Origin: Ceratothoa steindachneri
Lineage: Eukaryota > Arthropoda > Malacostraca > Isopoda > Cymothoidae
NCBI GenBank assembly: GCA_963969495.1
Contig: OZ018318.1
Location: 101,774,641-101,838,640, forward strand
Reading direction: 5' to 3'
DNA: 64,000 bases
A program made the translations under genes and the position numbers. This document shows, piece after piece, positions 34,452-46,170 of the stretch (positions within the stretch are counted from its first letter, which is position 1; each line of letters opens with the position of its first letter). The notes below the pieces were generated by a model that searched no databases, had not been told where the DNA came from, and saw only the letters and a list, made by a program, of their open reading frames with translations.

Positions 34452-36359
34452 AGAATGTAATTATTTAATGGTAGGAAGCACAGAGGAAGAACGTTCAATA
34501 GAAGATCAGGAAAAGTGAAAAAATAAACAAATAAAATGATGTCAGCGATTAGTGCCCTATAGCGCATGTGTGAAAATTGTTTTTTATTCTTTTTTGACTT
34601 TCTTATCACTATATTCCTTTCTTTAATCACCAGCATGCGAAAATTCGCGGGAGAGGAAGATCTTTTCTAGCCGCTCTTTTCTATGATAGGGCGATTTTCA
34701 TGGATCATCGGTACGCCTAAAGATAAGCAGCCACCGAGGTTCTAGAACGAGTAGAAAAAAACATGATTTTAATTGATGCAAATATAGATTAGTATGTATC
34801 AACATTCTCGTACTAACGTTAGAGTTAACGAATATTTCGGTACCCTGTAGCCTTCAAATTATTGCTTCCTGAGCTGACCTCAAATGGATCCAAGAGGCTT
34901 TTCTGGTCTTTATTCTAGTTGTATTCTTCCTTTCATTCTTATATTGTTAATAGTATTATAAGAAAATTAACTTTCTCCTCTTACACAAATCGCTCTCCTT
35001 CTTCATAATTGTAAGAGTAGCTGGAGGCGCAAATTACTAATCAACGAAGATATAATAGACACCTTCAGCCTAATTTCCATACTTCATTAAGATGTGTGTC
35101 TTTAATTCAAACCTTCAGCCGCCAAATTAAACTTGATAGCAGCAATTTAGTCCAAATTTGGCATTCGCGAAATTTCCACATCCTCCTCCTTAAATTCACC
35201 ATACGCTCATTTTCTTATTTGTGGCAGACTTGATTACTTTACAATAATTCGTGTTTCCTTTTCCCAACCAGTTCTTATCTCTCGTGTATATTTTGCATGT
35301 AAGATTCTTATTGTTTGAATACTATCTGAGTTATCCAGCGCTGCACAGGTAAAAAAATACATTTGAAATGTAAAAAGCGTGTCTAAAAAGTGAATATGTG
35401 TTAGCCATAATGTATAATTTATGGCAGTTTATAAGTTGTTTCCTTTAGAAAGTATGGATATTATGAAATTATTTTAAAATTTGTAGGTTTAGCTGTTTAG
35501 TTACCTAATAACAAATAAATAAACTAATGACGCTCTTCTCAAAAAGAGTAAGGTGAGAAAAAATGCTGCCAAGGGCCATTTCTTTACTAACCAAGACGTC
35601 CTTCAACCCTTTCAAGGGGCATTTTCCGGGAAAACTGATTGCAAATGACGTGACATGATGTGAATAGAAAGGGAAAGTAGAGGAATGACTGTGGATACCA
35701 CAGATATCTGGTAGTGAGAGAGGAAAATATTACGGAGAAAATTAAGAAGAGATAAGAAGAATTAAAAGGCAATGGCTAGACACTGATGAGATGTGTTTTG
35801 GTGTTTTGTATTAGTAGAGTTGTGTTAGACTGGGATAGCAGGGATGGGCGGTCGGAAGGAAGAGGCCCTAGTAAATAACGCAAAACTCATGATGCTGTTA
35901 ACTCATATATAGATACGAGTTGGTTGTGGGTAGTCTAAGGCTGCTGAGTATCATAACGCCAACGCAGCCTGTTGCCAGGCATGTACTTGGGCGTATGCAG
36001 GGTCTCTAGCTATTTTACACAGATGTCATGTATGTGTTGAGTGATGTGAGTTTGATATTTTCGTATTAGTGTGGACATGAGTGCGTAAAGAGGAGTGCGA
36101 CATGCGTTTTTCAGAGAAGTGTAATTTTCTGGTTAGTTAGGCTCTGGAGAAACACCCTACCAAGGACTGTGAGTTTGATGGGAAAGTTTTTATCCAGGCT
36201 GTGCCGGCCCGTGGCACACCTGGAAGGAGTGCACCAACGCGGGCTACAAGAAGTGTCTCAATTTTTGGAGCCCCCTACTGCCTGCTCTCAATGTCGCGCA
36301 ATATAAAGAAGAGCCAGGTGAATGAGAACTAGAGAGACATGATCTAGTGAATCTGCGGC
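34452..36359. other. No gene seen
   Basis: About 1.9 kb of mostly AT-rich, unrecognised sequence without long frames. Confidence 0.5.
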
Positions 36360-36379
36360 GCAAATCAATCATATTTGGA

Positions 36380-36545
36380 TTCAGAAACCTCAATTACCCC
36401 TTGTGACATTGGTTTGACCTTCATATCTGTAAAAATGGCCGATTTAGCACCTCTAGCCACTAGGTGGTGCCACCTGGTGGTCAACTTATATCATATTTGA
36501 ACAAAGTGACCTCAATTACTTTTGGTAGCATTGGTTTTAGCTGGC
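36380..36545. repeat. Diverged direct repeat, about 115 bp apart
   Basis: ATATTTG, ACCTCAATTAC and AGCATTGGTTT/GACATTGGTTT occur in the same order twice. Between them the string CACTAGGTGGTGCCACCTGG folds on itself. Confidence 0.55.
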
Positions 36546-36559
36546 TACATTGAGCCAGT

Positions 36560-37559
36560 CATTCAACACGAAATTTGAATGACTCATAAACTTGTTTGCT
36601 TCGCTGCAGTTGAAAAGAGACAAATCATCGATAGGAAAAACAGAAAGGTGAACACTTCGTACACAAAAGCGATGAAATCCTGGTTGTGTGCGTAATACAC
36701 GCCCGTTTTTTTTAACACTGTAAAACCAGGGTGCTATGTTTCTAAGCTCAATAAGATGTTTTACAGAACGGAGACAAACGAATGGGGTTTGCAGACCCCC
36801 CCTCCCCTCTGGTGAGTTATATCATGCCCGAACAGAGAGCAGCCCTTGGAGAGCATCAAGATCCCGTTTCAAATTAAGAGATCCCCGTTTGACTAGACCA
36901 AGAAAACCTGAAACAATGGAGAGTATGAAAACATGCCACCTATCGCAGGAGGAAAACGTAACCTCGCAAAAGATGACCCACGAACGGAGATGATCTTCGA
37001 AATGCCCCTAGACAAACAAACACATGTAGGCAACCTTATATTTCATATGCAAACATATGTCTTACCTAAAACTTATTAAAAGCAAGAAAATCATTGAAAG
37101 CCACGTCAATGAAAATTTAAGTGGGATTACGACACCGAGTCAAACGAAGAAGAAATACTCGAAGCGCTGAAACACAACCTAAATAAAATACGCCCGAGGC
37201 AATGATTCAATCTTTCTCACGGTCAATTTACAAAGAAAAGACCAGGTAGAGTGAGATCGCCGGCCAGAGTAGAAAGCGCTTAAATGCAAAACATAGAAGA
37301 ATCCAAGCATTGCAAGTAACGTCAGATATCTAAGACTAAAACATTTCTCATTAAACCTAAATCTTTGGGATAATAAGAAAACATATACTTTACAACATCA
37401 TCAAATAGATCCGAGCGGTATACTAATGTCTGATAATGGATTAGACGAAGATATTAATTACATTAAAATCTATATCTAAAACAATAATGACCGACTACAC
37501 TAAGGAGAGGTACGATGATGTGACTACTGCCATCAGGTTTAAAGAGATACGGGACTTGG
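36560..37559. other. Unrecognised; perhaps LINE 5' part
   Basis: No domain was recognised. It could include decayed ORF1 of the LINE that follows, but nothing here proves it. Confidence 0.35.
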
Positions 37560-39250
37560 AATAATCTTATCTGTCAATCAAGTTCAGTACGACCATTGAT
37601 TACCTATTCATAGCAGTGGACGACCAACTACTCAAGCAGCCGTACCTCCTGGTCCCTAACTTCCTGCGCCTATTCAGAATGAACACATCTACCATTCTGA
37701 TTGGTGACCTCAATGCCCGCTGCAGAGAGGTTGGCTACACCACCGAATTTAATGGTGCAAGAAATACACTGAGTCTGATCATTAGTAGCAACGTAGTACA
37801 AAGAAGCGGTTCAGGTTTGCTACGTCCCTAACCATGAAACAACTGAAGGTACATATACACGATTGGATCACGTCAGCATGATCACCAATGTATCAACGTC
37901 TGCCATCCTGGTAAAGATGCCGATACGCAGGTGTCTACCCAGAGCTAATTGGATGGCCTACAAATAGTTCATCCAAGATTACATAGTGGACCAGTCAGAC
38001 GGATCCACGCGCGAAGATAGCGACGATCACTTTAGTCAGCTAACATCAAGAATTGCGAACCAGATAGATTGATCATCCACAGAATGGAATTTAAAACTCT
38101 CATTGCTCCACGGTGGGACAGAAATTTTCAATACAGAATAGACTGGCTGGAGGCGTTGATTTCAGAAATCAACTATTATGGAAACACGGCGTATAGATAT
38201 AGAGAAATACAGGACATAAGGATTGAGCTTAAGCACCTAATTAATGTTAAGGCGGATGGAAATTGGAGAAACATCATAAGAAATAGAGACACTGAATGTG
38301 ATCCCCAAAGGTCTAGAGCCAGATAGGCAGACTAAAAAGACCCGACTCCCCAGGCTGGCATTGCCATCAAAGTCAGTTAAAGAGAGATCACAGACGACTA
38401 GCTAATAGAGCCCCATTTAAAAGAACATTGCGATAGTAAATTTAGGATAGGAGATGAGGAGAATGAAGAATTTGACTTGGGTTATCAAAAAGAAATATGA
38501 GACAAAATGAATTTGGAGCAGAAGTGACACCATTTTATTAAGTAGAAAGAACCAGACAGGTGCGGAAAGAAGGAAGGCGGTTTATTCACGAGGAGTTTCA
38601 AGCAGCTATAAAGAGCTTTAAACATAAAACACCTGGTATTTCTGGTATCACTAAATTGTATCTGAAAAACTCCCCCGCTAACACCAACGAGGTAATAATG
38701 TTTCTTCAACGCCTGCCTAAACGTGGAGTTATTTTCCACACCTATATAAAAGAGCTAAATGATCTTTCTCTTAAAACTTAGAAAACCCAAGAGAGAAATT
38801 AACAGCTACAGACCAATCTTCTTGTTAAAATTCATTGGATAGCTGCATTCAAAGAGTTGTGTGTGGACGTCAGGCCTAAGGAAATAGATAAAGGACCTTG
38901 GAATGGAACTTAATGCCACGGAAATCCTCGGCAACTATCAGGAGGATTATCGAGCGATCCTCTAGATTAACGATTTTGAAGGGCAGCCCTTCACCATGCA
39001 AGCAGGTGTGCCACAGGGGGCTATCTGAGTCCCAGCAAGTATGCGCTAAATACTGTTGACCTCCCTCACCCCTACCCTTGATTAAACCCAATACATACAA
39101 TTAGCGGACGACATCACGCAGCTGATCACCAGTGATTGCCCCAAATCGATCGATATTGCCAACAGGACAGGTGGAAAGTTCGACAACCTAAAAAACTATG
39201 AGAGAAGGAACAAAATCTACACTAAGGCTAAGTAATTCTCATTGGACGCA
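37560..39250 (+). pseudogene. Non-LTR retrotransposon: endonuclease and RT fragments
   Basis: ILIGDLNARCREVGYTTEFN (37695-37760) is the catalytic GDLN block of an apurinic-type endonuclease. LDHVSMITNVSTSA follows in another frame. WDRNFQYRIDWLEALISEIN and IELKHLINVKADGNWR (38115-38270) fit the endonuclease-RT linker. IHEEFQAAIKSFKHKTPGIS (38580-38640) is the start of the RT. AGVPQGA (about 39001), SKYALNTVDLPHP (about 39036) and ADDITQLITSDCPKS (39103-39150) are the RT palm. A stop replaces the residue before ADD. Inactive; jockey-like by impression only. Confidence 0.75.
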
Positions 39251-39296
39251 GAAGAACAGTGGATATTTTGATGCAAGGGGATTATTACCGCTACTC

Positions 39297-39440
39297 CCAA
39301 GAAAGCCGAGTGCTCTGCCTCAAATCGCAGCTGATTACAGAGACATCTTGGCCACGAAAGTCGTGTCCTGAGTGAGAAAGATCACGAAGTTGGCAGACTA
39401 GGTTATTCAGCAGGGCGATGCTCCGGCCTGTGTAGGCCGG
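39297..39440 (+). pseudogene. Tc3-like transposase fragment
   Basis: Reads ADYRDILATKV, then a stop, VRKIT and VIQQGDAPACVG in shifted frames. It aligns base by base with 42850-42960 of the second copy (the region before its QQDGA box). It stops abruptly where mariner sequence begins. Confidence 0.7.
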
Positions 39441-39999
39441 GGCATCGGTAGTGTACGGGATATTACCCGTGTGGAGAGAATGATCCTCGAAAATCAACGG
39501 ATGAAGGTAGAAGAAATCAAGCGACAACTTGGAATATCACATGAAAGTGTTATCAACATCCTCCACGACAATTTGGCCATGACCAAGGTCTCTACCAGTT
39601 GGGTCCCTAAAAACCTCACGCCTCATGATCGACTTCAACGTCATCTAAGTTCACAAGGTCAAAGTTGCACAAGCTGCCCTGCGCGAGTGTGGATTCGAGG
39701 AGCTCAACCATCCCCCCTACAGTCCAAATCTGGCCCCTAGCGACTACTTTTTATTCCGCCAGCTCAAGGCTGCACTGTGTAGACTCCGGTTTGGGGACGA
39801 TGAAGATGTCCAGCTCGCCGTCCAGGAGTGGATTGAACAGCAGTCGGGAGATTTCTGGTTGTCGAGAATTCGAAGCCTCAGGGACAAGTGGCGCAAGTGC
39901 ATTGAAGTCGACGGTAGTTATATTGAAAAATAATAAAACACTTTTCCTCATATCTCGTTTCCTTATATCCGAATTGCAAAACTTATTGACCGCCCCTCG
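39441..39999 (+). mobile_element. Mariner deletion derivative, 5'-truncated
   Basis: Plus-strand frame: VERMILENQRMKVEEIKRQL (DNA-binding part), VSTSWVPKNLTPHDRL (a mariner linker signature). An internal deletion then removes the first catalytic region. It resumes in another frame with VAQAALRECGFEELNHP-type, PSDYFLFRQLKAALC and WIEQQSGDFWLSRIRSLRDK. It ends with the terminal repeat (GCAAAACTTATTGACC...CCTCG) at 39999, followed by TA. The deletion junction CATGATCGACTTCAACGTC (about 39623-39641) is the same as in the copy at 43222-44171. Confidence 0.85.
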
Positions 40000-40019
40000 T
40001 ATCTTGCTTGTCTGCAACT

Positions 40020-40560
40020 CTGTTAGATGGAAAGTAACTGGCTAAACAGAAACTCTCTAGCGAGGCGCCAACTCCATGAATCATTTGCAACCCTGTGACT
40101 AGATGGAAAATCTATTGCAAAGCAGCAGCAACCCTTTTACGAAGCGAACACACACTGACTATGTGGCAACTCACTGCCTCTCCGGCAAATCTCTAGCTAG
40201 GCAGCAATTACCTGGCTAGGCTGCAACTATCTGGCTAAGCAGCAAGTTTCTGGTTATAGGGCAAATTATTGGCTATGTGGCTACTCTTTGGCTATTAGAT
40301 AACTCTCTGGCTTAGCAACAATTCTCTGACTAGGTGGCAGCTTTCTAACTTCGTGGCTACTTTCGGGCAATGGGCAACACTCTTGCTCGGCTGAAAATCT
40401 CATTCTAGCCAGCAACTCTCTGACTATATGCCAACTATCTTGCTAGGTGGAAATTAACTGGGAGTTTTCTCATTAAGTAGAAGATCTTCGGCTAGGTGTT
40501 AACTCTTTGGCTATTCAACAACTCTCTGACTAGGCGGCAACTCTATGGTTATTCTCAACC
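40020..40560. repeat. Degenerate minisatellite (CTCTGGCTAGGCAGCAA type)
   Basis: About 25 loose copies of CAACTCTCTGGCTAGGTGG-like units of 19-22 bp, with decay increasing to the right. Confidence 0.8.
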
Positions 40561-41699
40561 CTTTACCGTAGTACAAAAATCAGCTCCTGGAATTGCAGAG
40601 TCTTCGAATCTTTCATTATTCATGCCAACATTCCAGATGGAAGCAGTCACCTCTCTCTTACTTTTTGTCACACGGTGAACCAAAAACTTTGACTGTTAAT
40701 AATGCACCTGAAATGTATTGTGGTGAGACCTTACTACCTTAGGCGCGCTCGCGCCACAACCAATAAAATGTATAGTGGAGATTAAATTTTGAGAGTTTCT
40801 CTTTACAGTAAGGAAGCATCAAGCCACAACTAAAAACATCATCATAGCATTCCTACACACCCCACGTCAGCACCAAATTTTATCATTTAAATACACTATA
40901 AAGGATACATAATAAATTACTCACCTTCTCCACCTGAAACACTCAAGAACACGAGAATGATTTGCTCTTTAGTAAAAAAATTTGGTTGGTGGAAATCTCT
41001 TGTTTATTAAGCGAAATGCCTCTCATTGTGGGCGAAAAGTATTACCGTGTCCTAAATTGGATGGAAGGCAGTTCCCAACATGTGTGAAGATAGTAGTAAA
41101 CCAGATTGTACTGCATTCTATCCTTTCTTCTATCTTATCGTGGTAGTAAATGGGAGCATAGCAACATTTCTGTGAAATCCGAATTTCATACTTCATTCTC
41201 CTTGAATTTTTGAGAAACCGAAAAATTTATTCGTCCTGAAAGATGAATTTCAACCCGATTTAACAATACAAATAGACATATAAATATTTCATAATGAATA
41301 TTCCATTAATATCTTATTTAACTCTAATTTAACTTAGAAATACGAGTTTTGTACTTGAAATCAATTCATAGATTCTTTTTAAAAATAATGGTACAAAAAA
41401 GGCAATAAAAAGTGTAGTAGATTCAGAATTTCAAAAAAACGAAACTTTACTCAATATAATTTACCTTTTTCCTAAGGATTTTCCTTAAGAAAACAAAGGC
41501 AATTTTTCTGAATATAACGAGCTCGCCTGCCATCTTTACATTACAAGGTGCTTCAAAAACAACGTGAATTTGGGGTTAAGTGGGTGATTTATGCTGAGGT
41601 ACCCTTAGTTGACTTGTAAGAGGCTCGTAAAAATCTGTCTGATTGAAATCTGATTATCTTTTCTACTGCTTTTAAATGGAATGTTTAGCAAAGTTTTCT
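40561..41699. other. No gene seen
   Basis: Unrecognised AT-rich DNA. Confidence 0.5.
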
Positions 41700-42250
41700 T
41701 CTCTCCAGCAGTAATCGATGCAAGATTTTGTGTTATTATTTTTTTCCGCCGCCATGAAAGTTACAATAGTACATTGTCAATTGCTCTTCATACAACAATC
41801 TCTCTGATCACACACAGCACACTACTTCCAGATCGTTAGGTTTATTTTAATGAGGTCATTTGACTTGTACTTTTCTCTGTTGACAGCGATTGGAGAGTTT
41901 TCATGTTTCTTTTTATTCTGTCGCGTTTAAAATTATGATTTTATATAATTTGTCGCTCCGATTACTTTCATTCATTATTTTGATTGCAGTTCAATACGTT
42001 GCATCTATCAGATCGTTAGGCTCCTTTTAAAAAGGTTGTTTAACAATTTGTGTCTCTATTCAGCTGGAATCGATGCATATTTTTGTGTTATTATTTTTCA
42101 CAGGCGCTTTGAAGGTTATAATGATACATTGAAACCAGATTTTGCAAAAGTTCTGTTGCACTCAGGTTTTTAAAATATTTTTGAAAGGTTTACGTGTGTG
42201 ATAGAAAATGTTCCGTCAAACGAACTTAAAGTTCTACTTTTCCAGCATAT
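41700..42250. repeat. About 175-bp unit in three diverged copies
   Basis: Copies start near 41700, 41880 and 42055. ATCGATGCAAGATTTTGTG matches ATCGATGCATATTTTTGTG, and CAGATCGTTAGG recurs at about 41832 and 42008. It lies directly upstream of the Tc3-like transposase and may be its subterminal region. Confidence 0.6.
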
Positions 42251-42269
42251 GTCATTAAAACGTCTTTTC

Positions 42270-43219
42270 CATTATGTGCAAGTGTGTCGAGATGGAAGTG
42301 AAAGGAAACGAAATCTCTGCTCTCCTGCGCGGGCCACTAGTTCGACATCGCCAAGCGGCTCAACGTCAGCCGGATGACCGTCCACAGAGTCGCGGAGAGG
42401 CTCAAGAACGAAGAAGACCTCATTTGTCAAACGGTTTGGCTCTTAGAAAGGCCTTCGAAAATGCTCCGAAGCTCAAAATGACTTCTCTCGCGAAGAAGAA
42501 CATCTCGGTGGCCACGGCCGAGAAGTGATGACGAAGGCAAGAGTTTGAGATGCGTATAGAGGCCTCTGCTCACCGACCGTATGCGAGAACAAAGTCGGGA
42601 GTGCTGTCGTCGCCTTCTCAACGACTTAAAGAGTCATGGTAATCAAATTCTAATTTCTTTCTGATGAAAAAACTATCATGGTTGATTCGGTCATCAACAA
42701 GCAGAACGATTGCGTTATAAACTTCGACCAGGACATCTTCAAGGTCCGCTACGTGTCCACGATCAAGCATCCGGTCTTCTTGATAATGCTCCGCATTGTG
42801 GCTTGGAATGGCGAGAAGATGCCACCGGTGTGGTTAGAGGCCAGTTACAGGATCACCGCAACCGATTACAGGGACATTTTGGCCACAAAAGTCTTCCCTT
42901 GGGTGAGAAAGATCACAAAAAATGTAGATCTGGTCTTTCAACAGGACGGTGCCGAGCCGACACGGCAAAGACCGTGCATTAGTGTTTGGGGTTGAACATG
43001 ATCTTCTGGTCGAAGGAGTTTTGACCCTCACAGTCACCTGACATCAATCTCCTCGACTACAGGGTGTGAGCCCAGGTCAAGTGCAAGGCCAACAAGAGCT
43101 GAAGTCCGTCATCAACTACGTGTAGGCCAGCATGAGAAAGGATTTCGTCAGCAACGTGTGCGCTGCCTTCAGATCTCGCCTGGAGCACGTGCTAGCAGCC
43201 CATGGTGGCCACATTGATA
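42270..43219 (+). pseudogene. Tc3-like transposase, interrupted by a mariner
   Basis: Frame-shifted N-terminus reads EISALLR, then DIAKRLNVSRMTVHRVAERL (helix-turn-helix, about 42345-42405) and KNEEDLICQTV. At 42678-42995 the frame VINKQNDCVINFDQDIFKVR, HPVFLIMLRIVAWNGEKMPP, TATDYRDILATKVFPWVRK and VFQQDGAEPT covers two catalytic aspartates. Past a frameshift, MRKDFVSNVCAAFRSRLEHV and AAHGGHID (43132-43216) is the family C-terminus. The mariner enters immediately after that, at TA 43220. It was probably already inactive. Confidence 0.8.
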
Positions 43220-43221
43220 TA

Positions 43222-44171
43222 CGAGAGGCGGTCAATAAGTTTTGCAATTCGGATATAAGGAAACGAGATATGAGGAAAAGTGTTTTATTATTTTTCAATA
43301 TAGCTACCCTCGACTTCAATGCACTTGCGCCCCTTGTCCCTGAGGCTTCGAATTCTCGACAACCAGAAATCTCCCGACAACCAGAAATCTCCCGACTGCT
43401 GTTCAATCCACTCCTGGACGGCGAGCTGGACATCTTCATCGTCCCCAAACCGGCGTCCACGCAGTGCAGCCTTGAGCTGACGGAATAAAAAGTAGTCGCT
43501 GGGGGCCACGTCTAGAGTGTAGGGGGGATGGTTGAGCTCCTCGAATCCATACTCGCGCAGGACAGCTTGTGCAACTCTGGCCTTGTGGACTTTGACGACG
43601 TTTAAGTCGATCATGGGGCGTGAGGTTTCTAGGAACCCAACGGGTAGAGACCTTGGTCATAGTCAAATTGTCTTGGATGATGTTGATAACACTTCCATGT
43701 GATATTCCAAGTTGTCGCTCGATTTCTTCGACCTTCACCCGTCGATTTTCGAGGATCATTCTCTCCACACGGGCCACATTGTCCTCGTTGGTCACGTCTG
43801 ACGGGCGTCCTGGACGGGCATCATCTTCAAAGAACTCACGCCTATGGCGGAACTCCCTATTCCAGCGAGCAATGGTTGCATAGGAAGGGGCGGTGCCGGT
43901 GTACACTGCAACCATGCGTTCATGGCTTTCTTTTGCATTCTTGCCTTCCTTGGTCAAAAATTTGATCACTGCGCGGTGCTCAACCTTCTCCATTGTTAAA
44001 AGATTTGTGACTGACGATCTGCGATCAGCTACTGCTTCTTAAATAGACGAGGCAGGAGCGTGCGGCTGCAGCTCCTGACTTGTCATAACTTGTCCTAACA
44101 CCCTCACAAACAGCCATCCCCCTTTCTCTGTTTTGCCCTACCGATTCGCAAAACTTATTGACCTCCCCTCG
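43222..44171 (-). mobile_element. Mariner deletion derivative, both ends intact
   Basis: Both terminal repeats are present (CGAGGGGAGGTCAATAAG at the 5' end on minus; CGAGAGGCGGTCAATAAG at the other). They are flanked by TA at 43220-43221 and 44172-44173; total 950 bp. The minus-strand frame starts at 43993 with MEKVEHRAVIKFLTKEGK. It runs through RRVKVEEIERQLGISHGSV and WVPRNLTPHDRL, then jumps over about 330 bp of the usual gene into KARVAQAVLREYGFEELNHP, PSDYFLFRQLKAALRG (third catalytic D) and WIEQQSGDFW (partly duplicated). The central catalytic region is gone, so it depends on another copy for movement. Confidence 0.92.
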
Positions 44172-44189
44172 TAGTTGGCACTTAAGCAG

Positions 44190-44850
44190 AAAGTTGACTT
44201 ATTTTAATTCCTCATTCTTCTGTTTAAGTTTTCCTTTTTCCCTTTTTATTTATTTCTCTTTTTAGATTTTTTTTTATTTCCTCATTCATCTTTTTTTATT
44301 TCTCCTTTCTTCCAAATCTCTTTTTTTCCATTTTTATTTTTTCAACTTGTATTTTTGCCAGTTTTTTATTCTATTTTCTTTCCTTTTGCAAATTTTCTTT
44401 TCTCCATTTTTCTTTTCTTGCAATATCTTTATTTCATTTATTATTTTTTCAAATTCAATTTGGTTTCCGCTATTCTTTTTCCCATTTCTTTTTTATTTTC
44501 AATCATTTTTATTCTCCTATATTTATTTTCCAAGTTTCTTTCTTTTTGTTTCTCTTTTCTTCCATTTTGCGTCTCTAATTTCATTTTTCATTACTCTGTT
44601 CTTTCATTTATTTATCTTTTAGTTCTATTCTCTTCCACTTAACTTGTTTTCAATTTTCCTCTATTTGTTGAGGAAAAGTTAAATGGAAGGGAATAGACCT
44701 AGAAGATTTATTTTTCCTTCCATTTAACTTTTCTTCAACTTTGATCTATTTATCTTCCCTTCTAATTTCTAAATTTATTTTTCTTTCCATTTTATTCTAT
44801 TTATTTTCATTTCATTTTCTTCGTTTCATCATTTTTCCTTTTTGTGTGTT
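44190..44850. repeat. Pyrimidine-rich (TTTTC/TTTCTTT) tract
   Basis: About 660 bp of very T- and C-rich plus strand. An inverted piece at 44640-44720 (AACTTTTC...GAAAAGTT, ATTTAACTTTTC) can fold. The phenylalanine-rich frames at 44347-44642 arise from composition. Confidence 0.85.
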
Positions 44851-46080
44851 ATATCTTTTATTCCCTACACTTTTCCCCCCGGCTCTGTATAATGCTGATT
44901 AACGGTGTAAAATAGCGTTAAATCACGTTTAAAAGTTCTTCAAACTTTTCAAGAATGAAAACTAAATAAAATATAGAAACTTTCAAAAAATCTTTGAAAT
45001 AATTTTTGAAAAGCCCCGCAACCTTTCAAAAAAGGAAAGTACGTGGTATGAAAGTTGCTATAGTTGATTTACTTTTAGTCTAAAAGTCCAGACTCTTTCG
45101 GGGTAAGTGAAAAAACATCCTTAGAAAATTTACAGAAAAGAAATTTCAAGAAATTTCAAGAAATTTTTCATGGACGTGTTTACGTTTCGAAACGAGGAAA
45201 AATGGATTTGAAATACGAACACGGAAATATCAATGACGTGTAAAATCTTTAGAATATATTAACATTTATTTTTAAATTTTATTTTTTAATTCAACGAAAC
45301 ATTATAAGCCATAATAATCTAAGGAACTTTGACACAATGAGGTCTCCAACTAGAGCAGCCATTCTACAAGTGAGCGATAAGTGCTTCATCGACTGCACAA
45401 TGTTTACCAGAATCCACATTGTGCATTGAATTGTCCAAATCATTGTTTGTAATATTCTTTTTTACGTCTTTTACTTCATTATATCTTATAAATTTCTTTA
45501 TAGAATATATATAAATATGTATCTCTACTTTTAATGAAGTTATAAAGTACTTTCAATGATAATTATATAGAGAGGTTTGCACAATCTCAACATATTTTTT
45601 TCAGAGGCCAGTAGCTCCTTCCACAAATATTTCTCATTGGCTTTGTATATGGTCGCATGCGGCGTCTGCTATGATTCACTGAATCACTATTTTGGATGAG
45701 AAATATCAACCAAAATCAACAACTGAAAATGTCACAAGAATAAAATTGATTATTATAGTTATTAGATCGCATTTTTAAAAAATCGACTTGGCACAAAAAC
45801 CTGACCAGATCTTAGGAAACGGATTTCATTTTCAGATTTAGCTCTGCAAAACTGCCCTAAATGAGTTGAAAAAACTGAGATGATATAGCAGATTTTTATT
45901 TGTAACACACTGGTAATTGGGTTCAGAAAGGGAATGAAAATAAAATTCGAAAACAAGTTATAAAAAGTATAAATTTATAAACAAAATAAAAAATGATACA
46001 CTTTTAACATATATTAAACATAAATAAAAGTGAGTGTTTGAAAATTGTTATATTTTTTACTGAAATAGATAGTTAATTCA
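44851..46080. other. No gene seen
   Basis: AT-rich, unrecognised; a short AAATTTCAAG duplication lies near 45145. Confidence 0.5.
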
Positions 46081-46170
46081 GTGACACGATGTATAGCACT
46101 ATACGTAGGGTCTCAGGTCTCTATGGCTACGAAAAATTGGCTGATTTATATAACGTTATACGTATCCTAT
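46081..46170. repeat. About 62-bp minisatellite, left part
   Basis: GGTCTCTATGGCTACGAAAA and GATTTATATAACG, continuing the array at 47250-47690 and split from it by a solo LTR. Confidence 0.85.

Noticed and set aside
44347..44642. Phe-rich hydrophobic frames suggesting membrane proteins
   Set aside because: Composition artefact of a T/C-rich tract with overlapping frames of the same kind.
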